From contig NZ_FNAJ01000006.1 in the NCBI RefSeq assembly GCF_900101905.1, positions 248,001-312,000 of the forward strand: 64,000 nucleotides of DNA, written 5' to 3'. The notes below the pieces were generated by a model, which had not been told where the DNA came from, did not search any database, and saw only the letters and a program-made list of their open reading frames with translations. The DNA comes from Myxococcus virescens (GTDB lineage Bacteria; Myxococcota; Myxococcia; Myxococcales; Myxococcaceae). Below, piece by piece: positions 24,965-34,549 of the stretch. A program made the translations under genes and the position numbers. Positions within the stretch are counted from its first letter, which is position 1; each line of letters begins with the position of its first letter.

Positions 24965-27241
24965 TCACGAGTGCAGGGGAATATCGGGTGCCTCACGCAG
25001 CTCCGAGCCCAGCAGCATCAGCGGCAACTCCACGATGAAGGTGGCGCCCTCGCTGGGGGCGCTCTCCACGCGGATGGTGCCGCAGTGCGCCTCCACCAAC
25101 TGCCGGACGATGTAGAGCCCCAGCCCAAAGCCCGCATGCTGGCCGCCAGAGGGCTCTCTTTCGAAGCGCTCGAAGATGCGCCGCTGCGCCTCCGGGGCAA
25201 TGCCCACGCCGTGGTCTCTCACGCACAGCCGCGCTCGCGCCACGCCCGCGTGCTCCACCCGGACCTCCACCGGCCGTCCCCTGCCGAACTTCAGCGCGTT
25301 GGACAAGAGGTTCGTCACCACCCGGTCCAACCGCAGCCGGTCCCACCGGCCCACCAGCCCCAATTCCGCGCCAAACTCCAGCTTGCAGCCCGCCTCCGCG
25401 GCCTGTTCGGCGAAGCGCTCCACCACCTCGTGCACCAGGTCCGACAGGTCCACCGGCGCCACGTCCAACATCAGCTTCCCCGATGACAGCCGCGACAGGT
25501 CCAGCAGGTTGTGCAGCAGCTGCCCCAGCCGCTGCGTCTGCTTCAGCGCCGCCGCCAGCCCGTCACGCGCCTTCTGCTCCTCCGCGAGCTCCATCCGCTG
25601 AAGCCTTCGCAGGAGCAACTGCAGCGTGTTCAACGGATTGCCCAAGTCGTGCGCCGCCACGCCGATGAGCTCCACCGCGTCCTGCGCCTCGCTCCAGAGC
25701 CGGGCGTTGTCCAGCGCGAGCGCGGCGCGTCCCGCCACCTCCTCCACGAAGACCTGGTCCGTCACCGTCAGCCGGCGCTCCGGCGCGGACGTCAGCAGCA
25801 CGAACACCCCGCGCGTCTGCCGCCCCACCCGCAGCGGCACGCCGAGGTAGGAGCGCACGCCCACCTTCTCCATCAACGAGAGGTGCTCGGGGCCCACCAG
25901 CCCCCGGGCCAGGGTCTCCGGAGACACGTCGCTCTTGAGCTCGGAGCGCCCCGTGCGCATCACCTGCCAGATGCCCCACGGAGACTCTGGTGGCGGCGGA
26001 AAGCGCCGCGCCGCGTCCCACAGCCACGCCTCCTTCTCCGGCATCGCGTGCGCCACCGCGCGAGGCCAGAGGTCGCCACTGGCCGTCAGCAGGTAGAGCA
26101 GGCAGGCGTCCGCCACCTCCGGCACCATGATGCGCGTCAGCTCGGCCACCGTCTGGTCGGGGTCCTGGAACTGGTGGAAGAGGCCCCCCGCCTCCGCCAG
26201 CAGTTGCTGCGTGCGCTCGGCCCGGCGCCGCTCGGTGATGTCGCGCGTCACCTTGGCGAAGCCGCGCGGCTGCCCGCGCGCGTCCTGGAGCACGGTGACG
26301 TTGACGTCCGCCAGATAGCGCGAGCCGTCCTTCCTCACTCGCCAGCCCTCCGTGTGCAGCCGCCCATCCCTCCGGGCCCGCACCAGGTCCTTGTCCGGAA
26401 TCCCCGCCGCCACCGCATCCGGCGGGTAGAAGACGCTGGAGGGCTGGCCCAGGATTTCCGCCTCGCGGTAGCCCATGATGCGCTCCGCGCCCGGGTTCCA
26501 GCTCTCCACCCGGCCCCGCGCGTCCAGCAGGAACAAGGCGTAATCACGCACCCCCTCCACGAGGAGCTGGAAGCGCTCGGCGCTGGCCTCGGCCTCCTGT
26601 TGGATGGGCCGCAGCTTGCGCGTCAGCGTCCACGCCAACATCGTGGCGCCCGCGAGGCCCAGGCTCCCCGCGAGCAGCGACAGCCCGAGCGCGCTGCGGT
26701 CCGTGGCCAGGCTCTCATGGATGCCCTCGGACAGCCGGGCCTCCGTCTGATGGTGGAGCATCCGGAGGCTGTCCATGGCACGGCGGCGCGTGTCCGCCAC
26801 GTGGCCGTCGAAAATCTGCTCCAGCCGCTGGCGGGGCACGCCGTCCTCGCGCTCCATGATGAGCGCCTGCATGGCCTCCTCGTGCTCCAGCTCCGCGTGG
26901 GAGACGGCCTCCAGTTGCGTGGCCAGGGGCTCCTGGGTGAGCCGGCGCTTCAGGGCTTCGTAGGTGGCGATGAAGCGCTCGCGCGCGACGGACATGTCCT
27001 GGGCGAAGAAGGTATCTCCCGATAAAGCGAAGCCCCGGCCACTGACGACCTTGTCGTTGAAGGTCCGCTCCAGTTGTTTGATGTCCAGCACGTCCCGGGA
27101 CAGCTCCAGGATGCGCGCCTTGTGATTGGCCCGCACGGAGAGCAGCGCCACCACGGACGTTCCCGCCAGCACGAGCGCCACCACCAACGAGATGATGAAG
27201 CCGGCGCCCGCGCGCTGCGCGAACGTCCACGGACGTGCCAC
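24965..27241 (-). CDS. CHASE3-PAS-GAF sensor histidine kinase
   Basis: 758 aa from GTG 27241 with a GGAGG site. Order of parts: membrane span (FIISLVVALVLAGTSVVALL); CHASE3-like extracytoplasmic helices with LERTFNDKVVSGRGFALSG; second span (LSLLAGSLGLAGATMLAW); PAS with SWNPGAERIMGYREAEILG and PAC DITERRRAERT; GAF; HisKA H-box GVAAHDLGNPLNTLQLLL (His near residue 534); ATPase with NLLSNALKFG, DHGVGIAP and FGLGLYIVRQLVEAH. No receiver domain, and no response regulator adjacent: an orphan sensor kinase, as is common in myxobacteria. Signal unknown. Confidence 0.93.
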   Translation of the reverse strand: MARPWTFAQRAGAGFIISLVVALVLAGTSVVALLSVRANHKARILELSRDVLDIKQLERTFNDKVVSGRGFALSGDTFFAQDMSVARERFIATYEALKRRLTQEPLATQLEAVSHAELEHEEAMQALIMEREDGVPRQRLEQIFDGHVADTRRRAMDSLRMLHHQTEARLSEGIHESLATDRSALGLSLLAGSLGLAGATMLAWTLTRKLRPIQQEAEASAERFQLLVEGVRDYALFLLDARGRVESWNPGAERIMGYREAEILGQPSSVFYPPDAVAAGIPDKDLVRARRDGRLHTEGWRVRKDGSRYLADVNVTVLQDARGQPRGFAKVTRDITERRRAERTQQLLAEAGGLFHQFQDPDQTVAELTRIMVPEVADACLLYLLTASGDLWPRAVAHAMPEKEAWLWDAARRFPPPPESPWGIWQVMRTGRSELKSDVSPETLARGLVGPEHLSLMEKVGVRSYLGVPLRVGRQTRGVFVLLTSAPERRLTVTDQVFVEEVAGRAALALDNARLWSEAQDAVELIGVAAHDLGNPLNTLQLLLRRLQRMELAEEQKARDGLAAALKQTQRLGQLLHNLLDLSRLSSGKLMLDVAPVDLSDLVHEVVERFAEQAAEAGCKLEFGAELGLVGRWDRLRLDRVVTNLLSNALKFGRGRPVEVRVEHAGVARARLCVRDHGVGIAPEAQRRIFERFEREPSGGQHAGFGLGLYIVRQLVEAHCGTIRVESAPSEGATFIVELPLMLLGSELREAPDIPLHS

Positions 27242-27485
27242 CTCCCCTCCTCCCCAGACGGTCCACCGCCCATGCCCTCGGGCAGGGTGAAGCGCTCCGC
27301 ATCCTGAATCCAGGGGGCTCGCCGGGTGACGCGAACGTCGGAAACCAGGCGCCCGGGCAGACGGCGCCCGTGCCCGCGCGTCGCGGTGTGTGCACCGTCC
27401 AACCCCGCATTACACCCTGGCTGGGCACGCGCGCTGCCCGGACCCACGTTGGGCGCGGGTGGTGGCCTGGGCGGGACGGGAGCGC

Positions 27486-29675
27486 ATGCGCGGAGCGGGG
27501 CGGCGGGGAGCGTGGTTCTGGACGTGTGGGCTGGTGCTGTGGGTGGCGTGCAGCCAGACACAACCGTACGAGGGCGCGGACAGCCGCCGGCCAGTGTCCT
27601 CCTGCGAGCCCATGACGTGCGCCTCCCAGGGCATGGACTGCGGCATCGCCATTGACGGCTGCGGCGGCACACTCGACTGCGGCGCCTGTGGCCCCGGTGA
27701 GGTGTGCGGAGGCGGTGGCCGGCACAACGTGTGCGGACCGGCGCCCTGCGAGCCCACCACCTGTGAGGCTCTGGGGAAGGATTGCGGACCAGTCTCGGAT
27801 GGCTGTGAAGACGTGCTCGACTGCGGCACCTGCACGGCGCCCGAGTCCTGCGGCGGCGGAGGCACACCCAACGCATGCGGCGAGCCCACCTGCACGCCGG
27901 ACACCTGTGAGTCGCTGGCGCGCGACTGCGGCGCCGTACCGGACGGCTGTGGCGGCATGCTCGACTGTGGCGTCTGCGCGGACGGACTGACGTGCGGGGG
28001 CGGCGGTGCGCCCAACGTGTGTGGCCGCGGCATCTGCAAGCGGGCCACCTGCGACGTGCTGGGGAAGGACTGCGGGCCGGTGTCCGACGGCTGCGGCGGC
28101 ATGCTCGACTGTGGGGCCTGCGCGGGCGGCCTGACGTGTGGCGGCGGCGGCGTGCCCAATGTCTGCGGCAACTCGCCGTGTACGCCAGGGACGTGTGAGA
28201 CGCTGGGGAAGAACTGCGGGCCGGTGGCGGACGGGTGCGGCGGCATGCTCGACTGCGGTGTCTGCGCGGACGGCCAGACGTGCGGCGGCGCCGAGCCCAA
28301 CGTGTGCGGCGGCGGCGTGTGCACCCCGCTCACCTGCGAGTCCCAGGGAAAGAACTGCGGCACCGTGCCCGATGGCTGCGGCGGACTCCTTCACTGTGGC
28401 CTCTGCCCGGCGGGCGAGACCTGCGGCGGGGGCGGCGTGGACCACGTCTGTGGCCGTCCCCTCTGCACGCCGGCCACCTGCGAGTCGCTGGGCAAGGACT
28501 GCGGCACCGTGCCGGACGGGTGCGGCGGCGCGCTCCAGTGCGGGGCATGCGCGAATGGCGAGACGTGTGGAGGTGGCGGCACGCCCAACGTGTGCGCGGC
28601 GCCTTCCTGCCGCCCCTACACCTGCGGCCTGCTGGGCAAGGATTGCGGCACCGTGCCGGACGGGTGTGGCGGGTTCCTGGCGTGTGGCACCTGCACGGCG
28701 CCCGAGTCCTGCGGAGCGACGGGCGTTCCCAACGTCTGCGCGGCGAGCGCCTCCGTGTGCGTGGACCGGAACCTGGGCAGCGTGTTGCCGGTGATGGTGA
28801 AGGGCTCCACCGCGCACGCGGGGGACGACCATCAGTCCTCATGCGGCGGGAGCGGCGCGCCGGACCGGGGCTTCCTGTGGACGGCGCCCAAGAGCGCGCT
28901 CTTCACCTTCGACACGGCGAAGTCGGCCACCCGCTCGCTCGTCTCCGTGCGCAGCGGCGGCTGCGGGGGCGCGGAGCTGGCGTGCGCGAAGGACGGCATC
29001 AGCTACGGCGGCGGCGCGCGTGTCTCGGTGCCGCTGGTGCAGGGACAGACGGTGCTGGTGGTGGTGGACTCGGCGAGCCTGGACCGGTTCAGCGCGGGGT
29101 ACTTCGAGCTGCACATCGATGAGCTGCGGGCCAGCGAGGCGGGCTCCTGCTTCGACGGCATGGACAATGATGGGGACCGCTGGGTGGACTGCGCGGACAC
29201 GGACTGTCACGACGCGCCGGGCTGCGGCGGCCGTGGCTGCGCGCACCATGACTTGGGCAGCGCGCTGCCGGTGACGTTCCATGGCGAGACGGCGGGTTCC
29301 GGTGACAGCTTCCAGGGCACCTGCGGCGCGCTGCTCCAGCAGGACCGCGCGCACCTGTGGACAGCGCCGCGGGCGGGCACCTACGTCTTCGACACGGCAC
29401 CGAGCGAGTGGGGCAACGCGCTCTACGTGCTCACGGGTTGCCGGGGCACGGAGCTGGGTTGCGCCTCCAACTCGAACGGGAGTCCCCAAGGCTCGCCCGC
29501 CGTGAAGGTGGCACTGGCGCAGGGCCAGACGGTGCTGGTGGTGGTGGACGGCATGGCGAATGCCGACCAGGACACGCCCATCCGGTACACGCTCCACATC
29601 AGCGAGGACGCCGCCACGGAGGCGAGCCGGTGCGCGGATGGCGCGGACAACGATGCGGATTCCAACTGCCGGTAA
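27486..29675 (+). CDS. Lipoprotein with eight 48-residue Cys-rich repeats
   Basis: 729 aa from ATG 27486 (GGGAG site). A signal sequence with lipobox WVACS is followed by eight tandem modules of the form C-x4-C...GKDCGxVxDGCGG, LDCGxC and ETCGGGGxPNVCG, each with eight cysteines. Then come two related beta-domains beginning LGSVLPVMVKG and LGSALPVTFHG, each with TAP..ALFTFDT-like and GQTVLVVVD motifs, resembling bacterial pre-peptidase C-terminal (PPC) folds. They are separated by a Ca-binding-like DNDGDRWVDCADTDC. The protein ends abruptly at ADNDADSNCR, as if a second DNDxDxxxDCxDxDC motif were cut. Probably a surface adhesion or structural lipoprotein. Confidence 0.88.
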   Translation: MRGAGRRGAWFWTCGLVLWVACSQTQPYEGADSRRPVSSCEPMTCASQGMDCGIAIDGCGGTLDCGACGPGEVCGGGGRHNVCGPAPCEPTTCEALGKDCGPVSDGCEDVLDCGTCTAPESCGGGGTPNACGEPTCTPDTCESLARDCGAVPDGCGGMLDCGVCADGLTCGGGGAPNVCGRGICKRATCDVLGKDCGPVSDGCGGMLDCGACAGGLTCGGGGVPNVCGNSPCTPGTCETLGKNCGPVADGCGGMLDCGVCADGQTCGGAEPNVCGGGVCTPLTCESQGKNCGTVPDGCGGLLHCGLCPAGETCGGGGVDHVCGRPLCTPATCESLGKDCGTVPDGCGGALQCGACANGETCGGGGTPNVCAAPSCRPYTCGLLGKDCGTVPDGCGGFLACGTCTAPESCGATGVPNVCAASASVCVDRNLGSVLPVMVKGSTAHAGDDHQSSCGGSGAPDRGFLWTAPKSALFTFDTAKSATRSLVSVRSGGCGGAELACAKDGISYGGGARVSVPLVQGQTVLVVVDSASLDRFSAGYFELHIDELRASEAGSCFDGMDNDGDRWVDCADTDCHDAPGCGGRGCAHHDLGSALPVTFHGETAGSGDSFQGTCGALLQQDRAHLWTAPRAGTYVFDTAPSEWGNALYVLTGCRGTELGCASNSNGSPQGSPAVKVALAQGQTVLVVVDGMANADQDTPIRYTLHISEDAATEASRCADGADNDADSNCR
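27603..28739 (+). repeat. Eight tandem 144-bp repeats in coding DNA
   Basis: Eight in-frame units of 48 codons, one of which (the fifth) is one codon shorter. Each encodes eight Cys. Units 3-7 are most alike (DCGTVPDGCGG, CGGGGxPNVCG); the first and last are more diverged, as expected of an array growing by unequal crossover in the middle. Confidence 0.9.
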
Positions 29676-29745
29676 AAAAGGGCAACCCTTGTGGCGGAGT
29701 GCCTCGATGGAGCACTCCCATGCACATGTGTTGGGTGCCGTCGTA

Positions 29746-30300
29746 TCAACGATGTGCCTGCCGGAGTGCCTTCACCACGACGTCACGGATGCCAACGGCG
29801 CGCGCGTAGGTGTCTCCCTCTCCCTCATCCGGGGAATACAAGTCGTAGGCGGGTGCCATGAACGCCACCGTGCCGCGCTTCGTCCCCCTGACACCACCAC
29901 AGGCCCACTCGACCGTGGTCACGTAACGGGTCGGCGCATCACCTGAGGCCGACTCGGACTCGCGACGAAGCATCACACTCGTCAAATCCTGGAGGATGCG
30001 CTCACCTTCGGCCCGGGACAGCTTCCTCGGACTGAGTTTGACCGGGTCTTCCCAGTCGTCCCCTCGGCCAGAGACCTCCGCGCCGCTTTGCGTCACCTTC
30101 AGGTAGAAGGTGCTTTGGGTGAACACCCAACAACCCGTGAGGACATAGTCGACCTTCATCGTCACGGGCAGGTCCTCACTGAGGCAGCGCAAGGCCTCCT
30201 CGCTGGGCGCCTCGTACCCGATGACGTCGTCAGACGCCGCCGCGGACGAAAGCCCCGCTACCGCCAGGAGAACCGCGAGCCCCTGAGAGAACCGCCGCAT
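29746..30300 (-). CDS. Secreted protein of unknown function
   Basis: 184 aa. Signal peptide (FSQGLAVLLAVAGLSSAAA), then a mature domain with three to four Cys (RCLSEDL, TGCWVF, EWACGG). A TFYLKVTQSGAEVSG stretch looks like a beta strand pair. No known family recognised. The start at ATG 30300 has a GGAGG site 8 bp upstream. The downstream 70 bp separate it from the convergent repeat lipoprotein. Confidence 0.75.
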   Translation of the reverse strand: MRRFSQGLAVLLAVAGLSSAAASDDVIGYEAPSEEALRCLSEDLPVTMKVDYVLTGCWVFTQSTFYLKVTQSGAEVSGRGDDWEDPVKLSPRKLSRAEGERILQDLTSVMLRRESESASGDAPTRYVTTVEWACGGVRGTKRGTVAFMAPAYDLYSPDEGEGDTYARAVGIRDVVVKALRQAHR

Positions 30301-30399
30301 GGTGCGACCTCCGTTTCACGGAACGGAGGGAGCCTGGCACCCGCGACTCGCGGGCAGCCACGCATGGTTCCATCATCGTTTCGGCAGGAAAGGCCCTGC

Positions 30400-30897
30400 T
30401 CAGCCTTCCTGCGCGGGTGCGGGCGCCGCGTCCGCGGGCTCCCCGCCCGGCGCCGCGAACGTCCCCGTGGCGGGGTCCACGTTCCAAGCGGAGTACTGGT
30501 GCGTCTTCACGTCCCGCAGCTTCCCGTCCTCGTAGCAGACTGAATAGATGAGGAACTGCGGGTTGACGAAGTTGGGCTGCCCGTAGCGGTAGCACTCCGC
30601 CCCACTGGTGTCCCGCTCCAGGGTGATGGGCCGTCCGAGCACGGCGCGCACCTGCTCCGTCGTCATCCCACCCCGCATGGACTTGAAGCCTTGGGGCGTG
30701 ACGATGCGGAACGTCTTCTCCTCGCCCTTGGCGAGGGTCCAGAAGCCCACGCCCAGCACCACCGGTATCAGGGCCATCAGCAGGGCGCCCACCCACCGTC
30801 CCCGAGGCACCTTCCTGTCCTTCTGGAAGGCCGTGAAGAGGCCGCTGGCCGCGTCCGCCTGGGGGTTCATCTCCGTCGCGCTCACGTCGCCTGACAT
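30400..30897 (-). CDS. Membrane-anchored SmpA/OmlA-like domain protein
   Basis: 165 aa from ATG 30897 (GAGGA site). One N-terminal-side membrane span (VGALLMALIPVVLGVGFWTL) follows about 40 cytoplasmic residues. The outer part has GMTTEQVRAVLGRPITLER, the signature of SmpA/BamE-like folds, then a CYRYGQ...IYSVCYEDGKL beta region. The C-terminus is Ala/Pro-rich. It may be an envelope-associated assembly factor; the role is uncertain. Confidence 0.75.
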   Translation of the reverse strand: MSGDVSATEMNPQADAASGLFTAFQKDRKVPRGRWVGALLMALIPVVLGVGFWTLAKGEEKTFRIVTPQGFKSMRGGMTTEQVRAVLGRPITLERDTSGAECYRYGQPNFVNPQFLIYSVCYEDGKLRDVKTHQYSAWNVDPATGTFAAPGGEPADAAPAPAQEG

Positions 30898-31079
30898 GCA
30901 GTCCTCATATCGCGGATGCAACAAAGTCCACGCCTCCCGCCCTTTCTCCCTGCCCGCCCACCTGGGAGGGCTTACATCGCCTGACGGCTCCCTCTCCCAA
31001 GTAACACGCGAGTTTACAATGAGCAGGGGGTCGGCCTGCTACATCCCCTCCAAGGGAGTCAACGAGGAGTCAAGTCACC

Positions 31080-33242
31080 ATGCCGAAACGCGGCGGCGGC
31101 GGTCGCAGCGTCACCCAGAAGCCCTCCAACCGGGACGTGCTCCCGGCCGGCGCGGAGTCGAAGGACACGGAGCTCTTCTTCAACCGAGAGCTGTCCTGGA
31201 TGGCCTTCAATGACCGCGTCCTCCAACTCGCCGAGTCTCCGGAGATTCCGCTGCTGGAGCGGCTGAAGTTCATCGCCATCTACGCGCGCAACCTGGACGA
31301 GTTCTTCATGATTCGCGTCGCCCGTCTGCACGAGCAGATTCGCGGCGGCGTGGCGCGCCTGGTTCCCGACGGAGCCTCTCCCAGCGACACCCTGGACAAG
31401 CTGCACGACGGCATCCTCAAGCAGACGCGCCGGCACGGCGACGCCTTCGAGAAGGTGCTCCGCCCCGCCCTGGCCGAAAAGGGCCTGCGCATCCTCTCCG
31501 CCAGGAGTCTGGACGCCGAGCAGCGCGCCCAGGTGGACCAGCGCTTCAAGGAGCAGATTTTCCCCGTCCTCACCCCGCTGGCCATCGGCCTGGGGCGGCA
31601 CTTCCCCTACATCTCCAACCTGTCGCTCAGCCTGGCGGTGCTGCTGAGAGACCCGGACGCGGACGAGGAGAGCGTGGCCCGGGTGAAGGTGCCCAAGGAG
31701 CTGCTGCCGCGCTTCCTGCCCCTCAAGGGCAACGTCTTCGTCCCCTTGGAGGAAATCATCGCCCAGCACCTGGGGGACTTGTTCCCCGGCATGGAGGTGC
31801 TGAGCTGGGGCACCTTCCGCGTCACCCGCGACGCGGACTTCACCGTGTCCGAGGACGCGGAGGACCTGCTCAAGGCCGTGGAGACGGAGCTGCGCGAGCG
31901 CCGCTTCGGCGACGTCATCCGCATGGAAGTCCAGGCCGGCATGAGCCCCAAGCTGCTCGAGCCGCTGGTGGAGGCCATGGGCCTGGAGGCACGTCAGGTC
32001 TACGAGGAGCACGGCCTGGTGGGCCTCAATGACTTGCAGTCCATCGCCTTCGCCCCGGGCTTCCCGGAGCTGAAGGACCCGCCGTGGGTCCCCGTCACCC
32101 AGGCCCGCCTACGCACGGACGCAGACGCGCCGGATGGCGGCACGGTGATGTCGTCCATGCGCCGGGGGGACCTGCTGGTCCATCACCCCTACGAGTCCTT
32201 CGCCACCTCCGTGGAGCGCTTCGTCACCGAGGCCGTGGCCGACCCGGACGTGCTGGCCATCAAGCAGACGGTGTACCGCACGTCGGACAGCTCGCCCCTG
32301 GTGCCCGCGCTGATTACCGCCACCGAGCGCGGCAAGCAGGCGGTGTGCATGGTGGAGCTGAAGGCCCGCTTCGACGAGCGCACCAACATCCGCTGGGCCA
32401 ACGCGCTGGAAGAGGCGGGCGTGCACGTCGTCTACGGGATTCCGTCCCTGAAGACGCACGCGAAGGCCATCCTCATCGTCCGGCGCGAGGGCGACAAGGT
32501 GCGGCACTACGTGCACATCGGCACGGGCAACTACAACCCGAAGACGGCGCGCCTCTACACGGACATGGGCCTGTTCACCACGGACCCGGACATTGGCGCG
32601 GACGTGGCGGACGTCTTCAACTACCTCACCGGGTTTGGCCGGCCGAAGAGCTTCCGCAAGCTGCTGGTGGCCCCGCTCACCATGCGCCAGGGCCTGCTGG
32701 AGGAAATCAAGCGCACCGTCGCCGCGCACACGGCCGAGCGCCCCGCGCGCATCCAGATGAAGATGAACGCGCTGGTGGACCCCGGCATCATCCACGCCCT
32801 CTACGAGGCGTCCCGCGCGGGCGTGAAGGTGGAGCTGAACGTGCGCGGCATCTGCTGCCTGCGCCCGGGCGTTCCCGGCGTGTCGGAGAACATCCGCGTG
32901 GTGTCCGTGCTGGGCCGCTTCCTGGAGCACTCGCGCATCTACATCTTCGAGCGCGGCCCGGAGCTGCGTTGCTTCATCGGCTCGGCGGACTTGATGCCGC
33001 GCAACCTGGACCACCGCGTGGAAATCCTCGCGCCGGTGGAGGACGCCAGCCTGGCCGCCCAGGTGAAGGACTCGCTGGAGCGCTGCATGGCAGACACCAC
33101 GTCCTCCTGGGAGCTGACGGCGGATGGCGGCTGGCGCCGCCGGCTGCCGCGCGCCGGTGACGAGAAGCGCTGGGCCCAGGGCGAGATGATGGAGCGCGCC
33201 CAGCGCATGGCCCAGTTCCAGGGCGGCCGTCCGCTGTCCTGA
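31080..33242 (+). CDS. ppk1: Polyphosphate kinase 1
   Basis: 720 aa, the normal length of PPK1. It polymerises the ATP gamma-phosphate into polyphosphate. The N-terminal domain starts ELFFNRELSWMAFNDRVL. Autophosphorylated His is H460 in SLKTHAKAILIV, and the second conserved His, 19 residues later, is H479 in HIGTGNYNPKTARLYTD. It ends with the usual RVEILAPVED region and a C-terminal arm. The start at ATG 31080 has GAGGAG upstream. No phosphatase (ppx) gene is adjacent, and I see no Pho box in the 180-bp upstream gap. Confidence 0.97.
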   Translation: MPKRGGGGRSVTQKPSNRDVLPAGAESKDTELFFNRELSWMAFNDRVLQLAESPEIPLLERLKFIAIYARNLDEFFMIRVARLHEQIRGGVARLVPDGASPSDTLDKLHDGILKQTRRHGDAFEKVLRPALAEKGLRILSARSLDAEQRAQVDQRFKEQIFPVLTPLAIGLGRHFPYISNLSLSLAVLLRDPDADEESVARVKVPKELLPRFLPLKGNVFVPLEEIIAQHLGDLFPGMEVLSWGTFRVTRDADFTVSEDAEDLLKAVETELRERRFGDVIRMEVQAGMSPKLLEPLVEAMGLEARQVYEEHGLVGLNDLQSIAFAPGFPELKDPPWVPVTQARLRTDADAPDGGTVMSSMRRGDLLVHHPYESFATSVERFVTEAVADPDVLAIKQTVYRTSDSSPLVPALITATERGKQAVCMVELKARFDERTNIRWANALEEAGVHVVYGIPSLKTHAKAILIVRREGDKVRHYVHIGTGNYNPKTARLYTDMGLFTTDPDIGADVADVFNYLTGFGRPKSFRKLLVAPLTMRQGLLEEIKRTVAAHTAERPARIQMKMNALVDPGIIHALYEASRAGVKVELNVRGICCLRPGVPGVSENIRVVSVLGRFLEHSRIYIFERGPELRCFIGSADLMPRNLDHRVEILAPVEDASLAAQVKDSLERCMADTTSSWELTADGGWRRRLPRAGDEKRWAQGEMMERAQRMAQFQGGRPLS

Positions 33243-33274
33243 CAGCACCTGCACCCCGGTGGGCGCCGGGAGCC

Positions 33275-34396
33275 TCAGCGCTCGGCGTCCTCGCGGCGAT
33301 GGGCCTCCACCTCGCGCACCTCACGCCACTGAATCCACCCCTCGCGCGCGGCGTGACGGGCGGCCTCGGTGGTGTCATCCACCGCGAGCATCTGGCTGCC
33401 CGCGGCGCGGATGTCCCCGGCGATGAGCGCCAGCTCCTCGGCCCGGCGCTGATGCCCCGGCACGTTGCGGATGTAGACGCAGAGGATGCGCCCGGGAAAC
33501 TCACGGACGATGGTGCGGTAGTGCTCCGCGTCCTCCTGGCCACTGTCGCCAATGAGGATGAAGGGCAGATGCGACAGCGTGCCGAGCACCGCGCGAATCT
33601 TCTCCAGCTTGTGCCCATGGCCCCCGCCGGGCGCGAAGCCCTGGCTGGACAGGCCCCAGTCGCGCAACAGCAGCGGACCGGTGGGGATTTTGTGCAGGGA
33701 GAGGAACTCGTCCAGGTGCTCGTAGAGGTTCCACGGGCTGCTGGACACGTAGAAGATGGGGTTGTCCGCGCTCGTGCCCCGGCCGTGCTGGAGCGCGGCA
33801 TAGAAGGCGTCCACGCCCGGGAAGGGCAGCCGCACGCGGTGCTCGGTCAGGAAGAGTGCCCAGGCCCGCTTCAGCAAGTCGGTGACGCCGGTGACGATGA
33901 CGGTGTCGTCAATGTCGCTGATGACGCCGAACTCCGCGCCGGGCCCGGCCATCCGCACCGGCGCGGCCACGCGGGACACGCCCTCCGCGTCCGGCGACAG
34001 CAACTCCAGCTCCACCATGTGCCAGCCCGAGCGCACCCCGTCCGGCGGAGGCACCCACAGCTCCAGGAAGCCCTCCTCGTCGGTGGTGCCCTCCCAGCGC
34101 TTGTCGCCCCAGCGCACCGCGACGCGCGCGCCTGGCACCTCGCGCGTCATGTAGCGCTTGTAGGAGGCCACCGCGCTGCCCACCAGCGTGTAGCGCTCCT
34201 GCGGCGGACGCACGTGCCGGTCCTCCAGCACGCGGGCCTTGATGACGGCGCGCTCGGGGGTGCCATAGCCCCGGTAGGGGAGGATGCGCAGCGGCGGCGC
34301 GATTCCCAGCTTCTGGCGAAGCTTGCGGCTCAGCGCGTCATAGTGCGCGTCCACGCGGACGGCGAGTCGATAGAAGCGAGGAAGAAAGTCGGCCAT
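33275..34396 (-). CDS. App1-like phosphatidate phosphatase (DUF2183)
   Basis: 373 aa from ATG 34396. The catalytic region is EFGVISDIDDTVIVTGVTD, with the DxDxT motif of HAD-like App1 phosphatases, followed by FYVSSSPWNLYEHL and LIGDSGQEDAEHY that complete the fold. The N-terminal ~150 residues form a separate beta-rich domain. Yeast App1 is a Mg2+-dependent phosphatidate phosphatase; bacterial relatives are common beside lipid genes. No partner is evident here; it converges on ppk1 32 bp away. Confidence 0.88.
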   Translation of the reverse strand: MADFLPRFYRLAVRVDAHYDALSRKLRQKLGIAPPLRILPYRGYGTPERAVIKARVLEDRHVRPPQERYTLVGSAVASYKRYMTREVPGARVAVRWGDKRWEGTTDEEGFLELWVPPPDGVRSGWHMVELELLSPDAEGVSRVAAPVRMAGPGAEFGVISDIDDTVIVTGVTDLLKRAWALFLTEHRVRLPFPGVDAFYAALQHGRGTSADNPIFYVSSSPWNLYEHLDEFLSLHKIPTGPLLLRDWGLSSQGFAPGGGHGHKLEKIRAVLGTLSHLPFILIGDSGQEDAEHYRTIVREFPGRILCVYIRNVPGHQRRAEELALIAGDIRAAGSQMLAVDDTTEAARHAAREGWIQWREVREVEAHRREDAER

Positions 34397-34549
34397 GGCG
34401 CGGAGCGTAAAGGTGAGGAGCCTGACTCTAGAGGAGTCCACGATTGAGCGGCACAAACCCGTGAGGGTCCACTGGCGGACCGTCACAGCCCTTGCCTGCC
34501 ACGCTGTGCGTATCCGCAACGCAGCTTCCTCTCAACCTGGAGCTTTGCC

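Noticed and set aside
27603-28739. CRISPR-like array from evenly spaced repeats
   Set aside because: The period is 144 bp, in frame, and encodes Cys modules; there are no short direct repeats with unique spacers.
26715-28832. 705-codon minus frame across the histidine kinase start and repeat lipoprotein
   Set aside because: Antisense to the Cys repeats, where the periodic DNA keeps frames open; no start or motif supports it.
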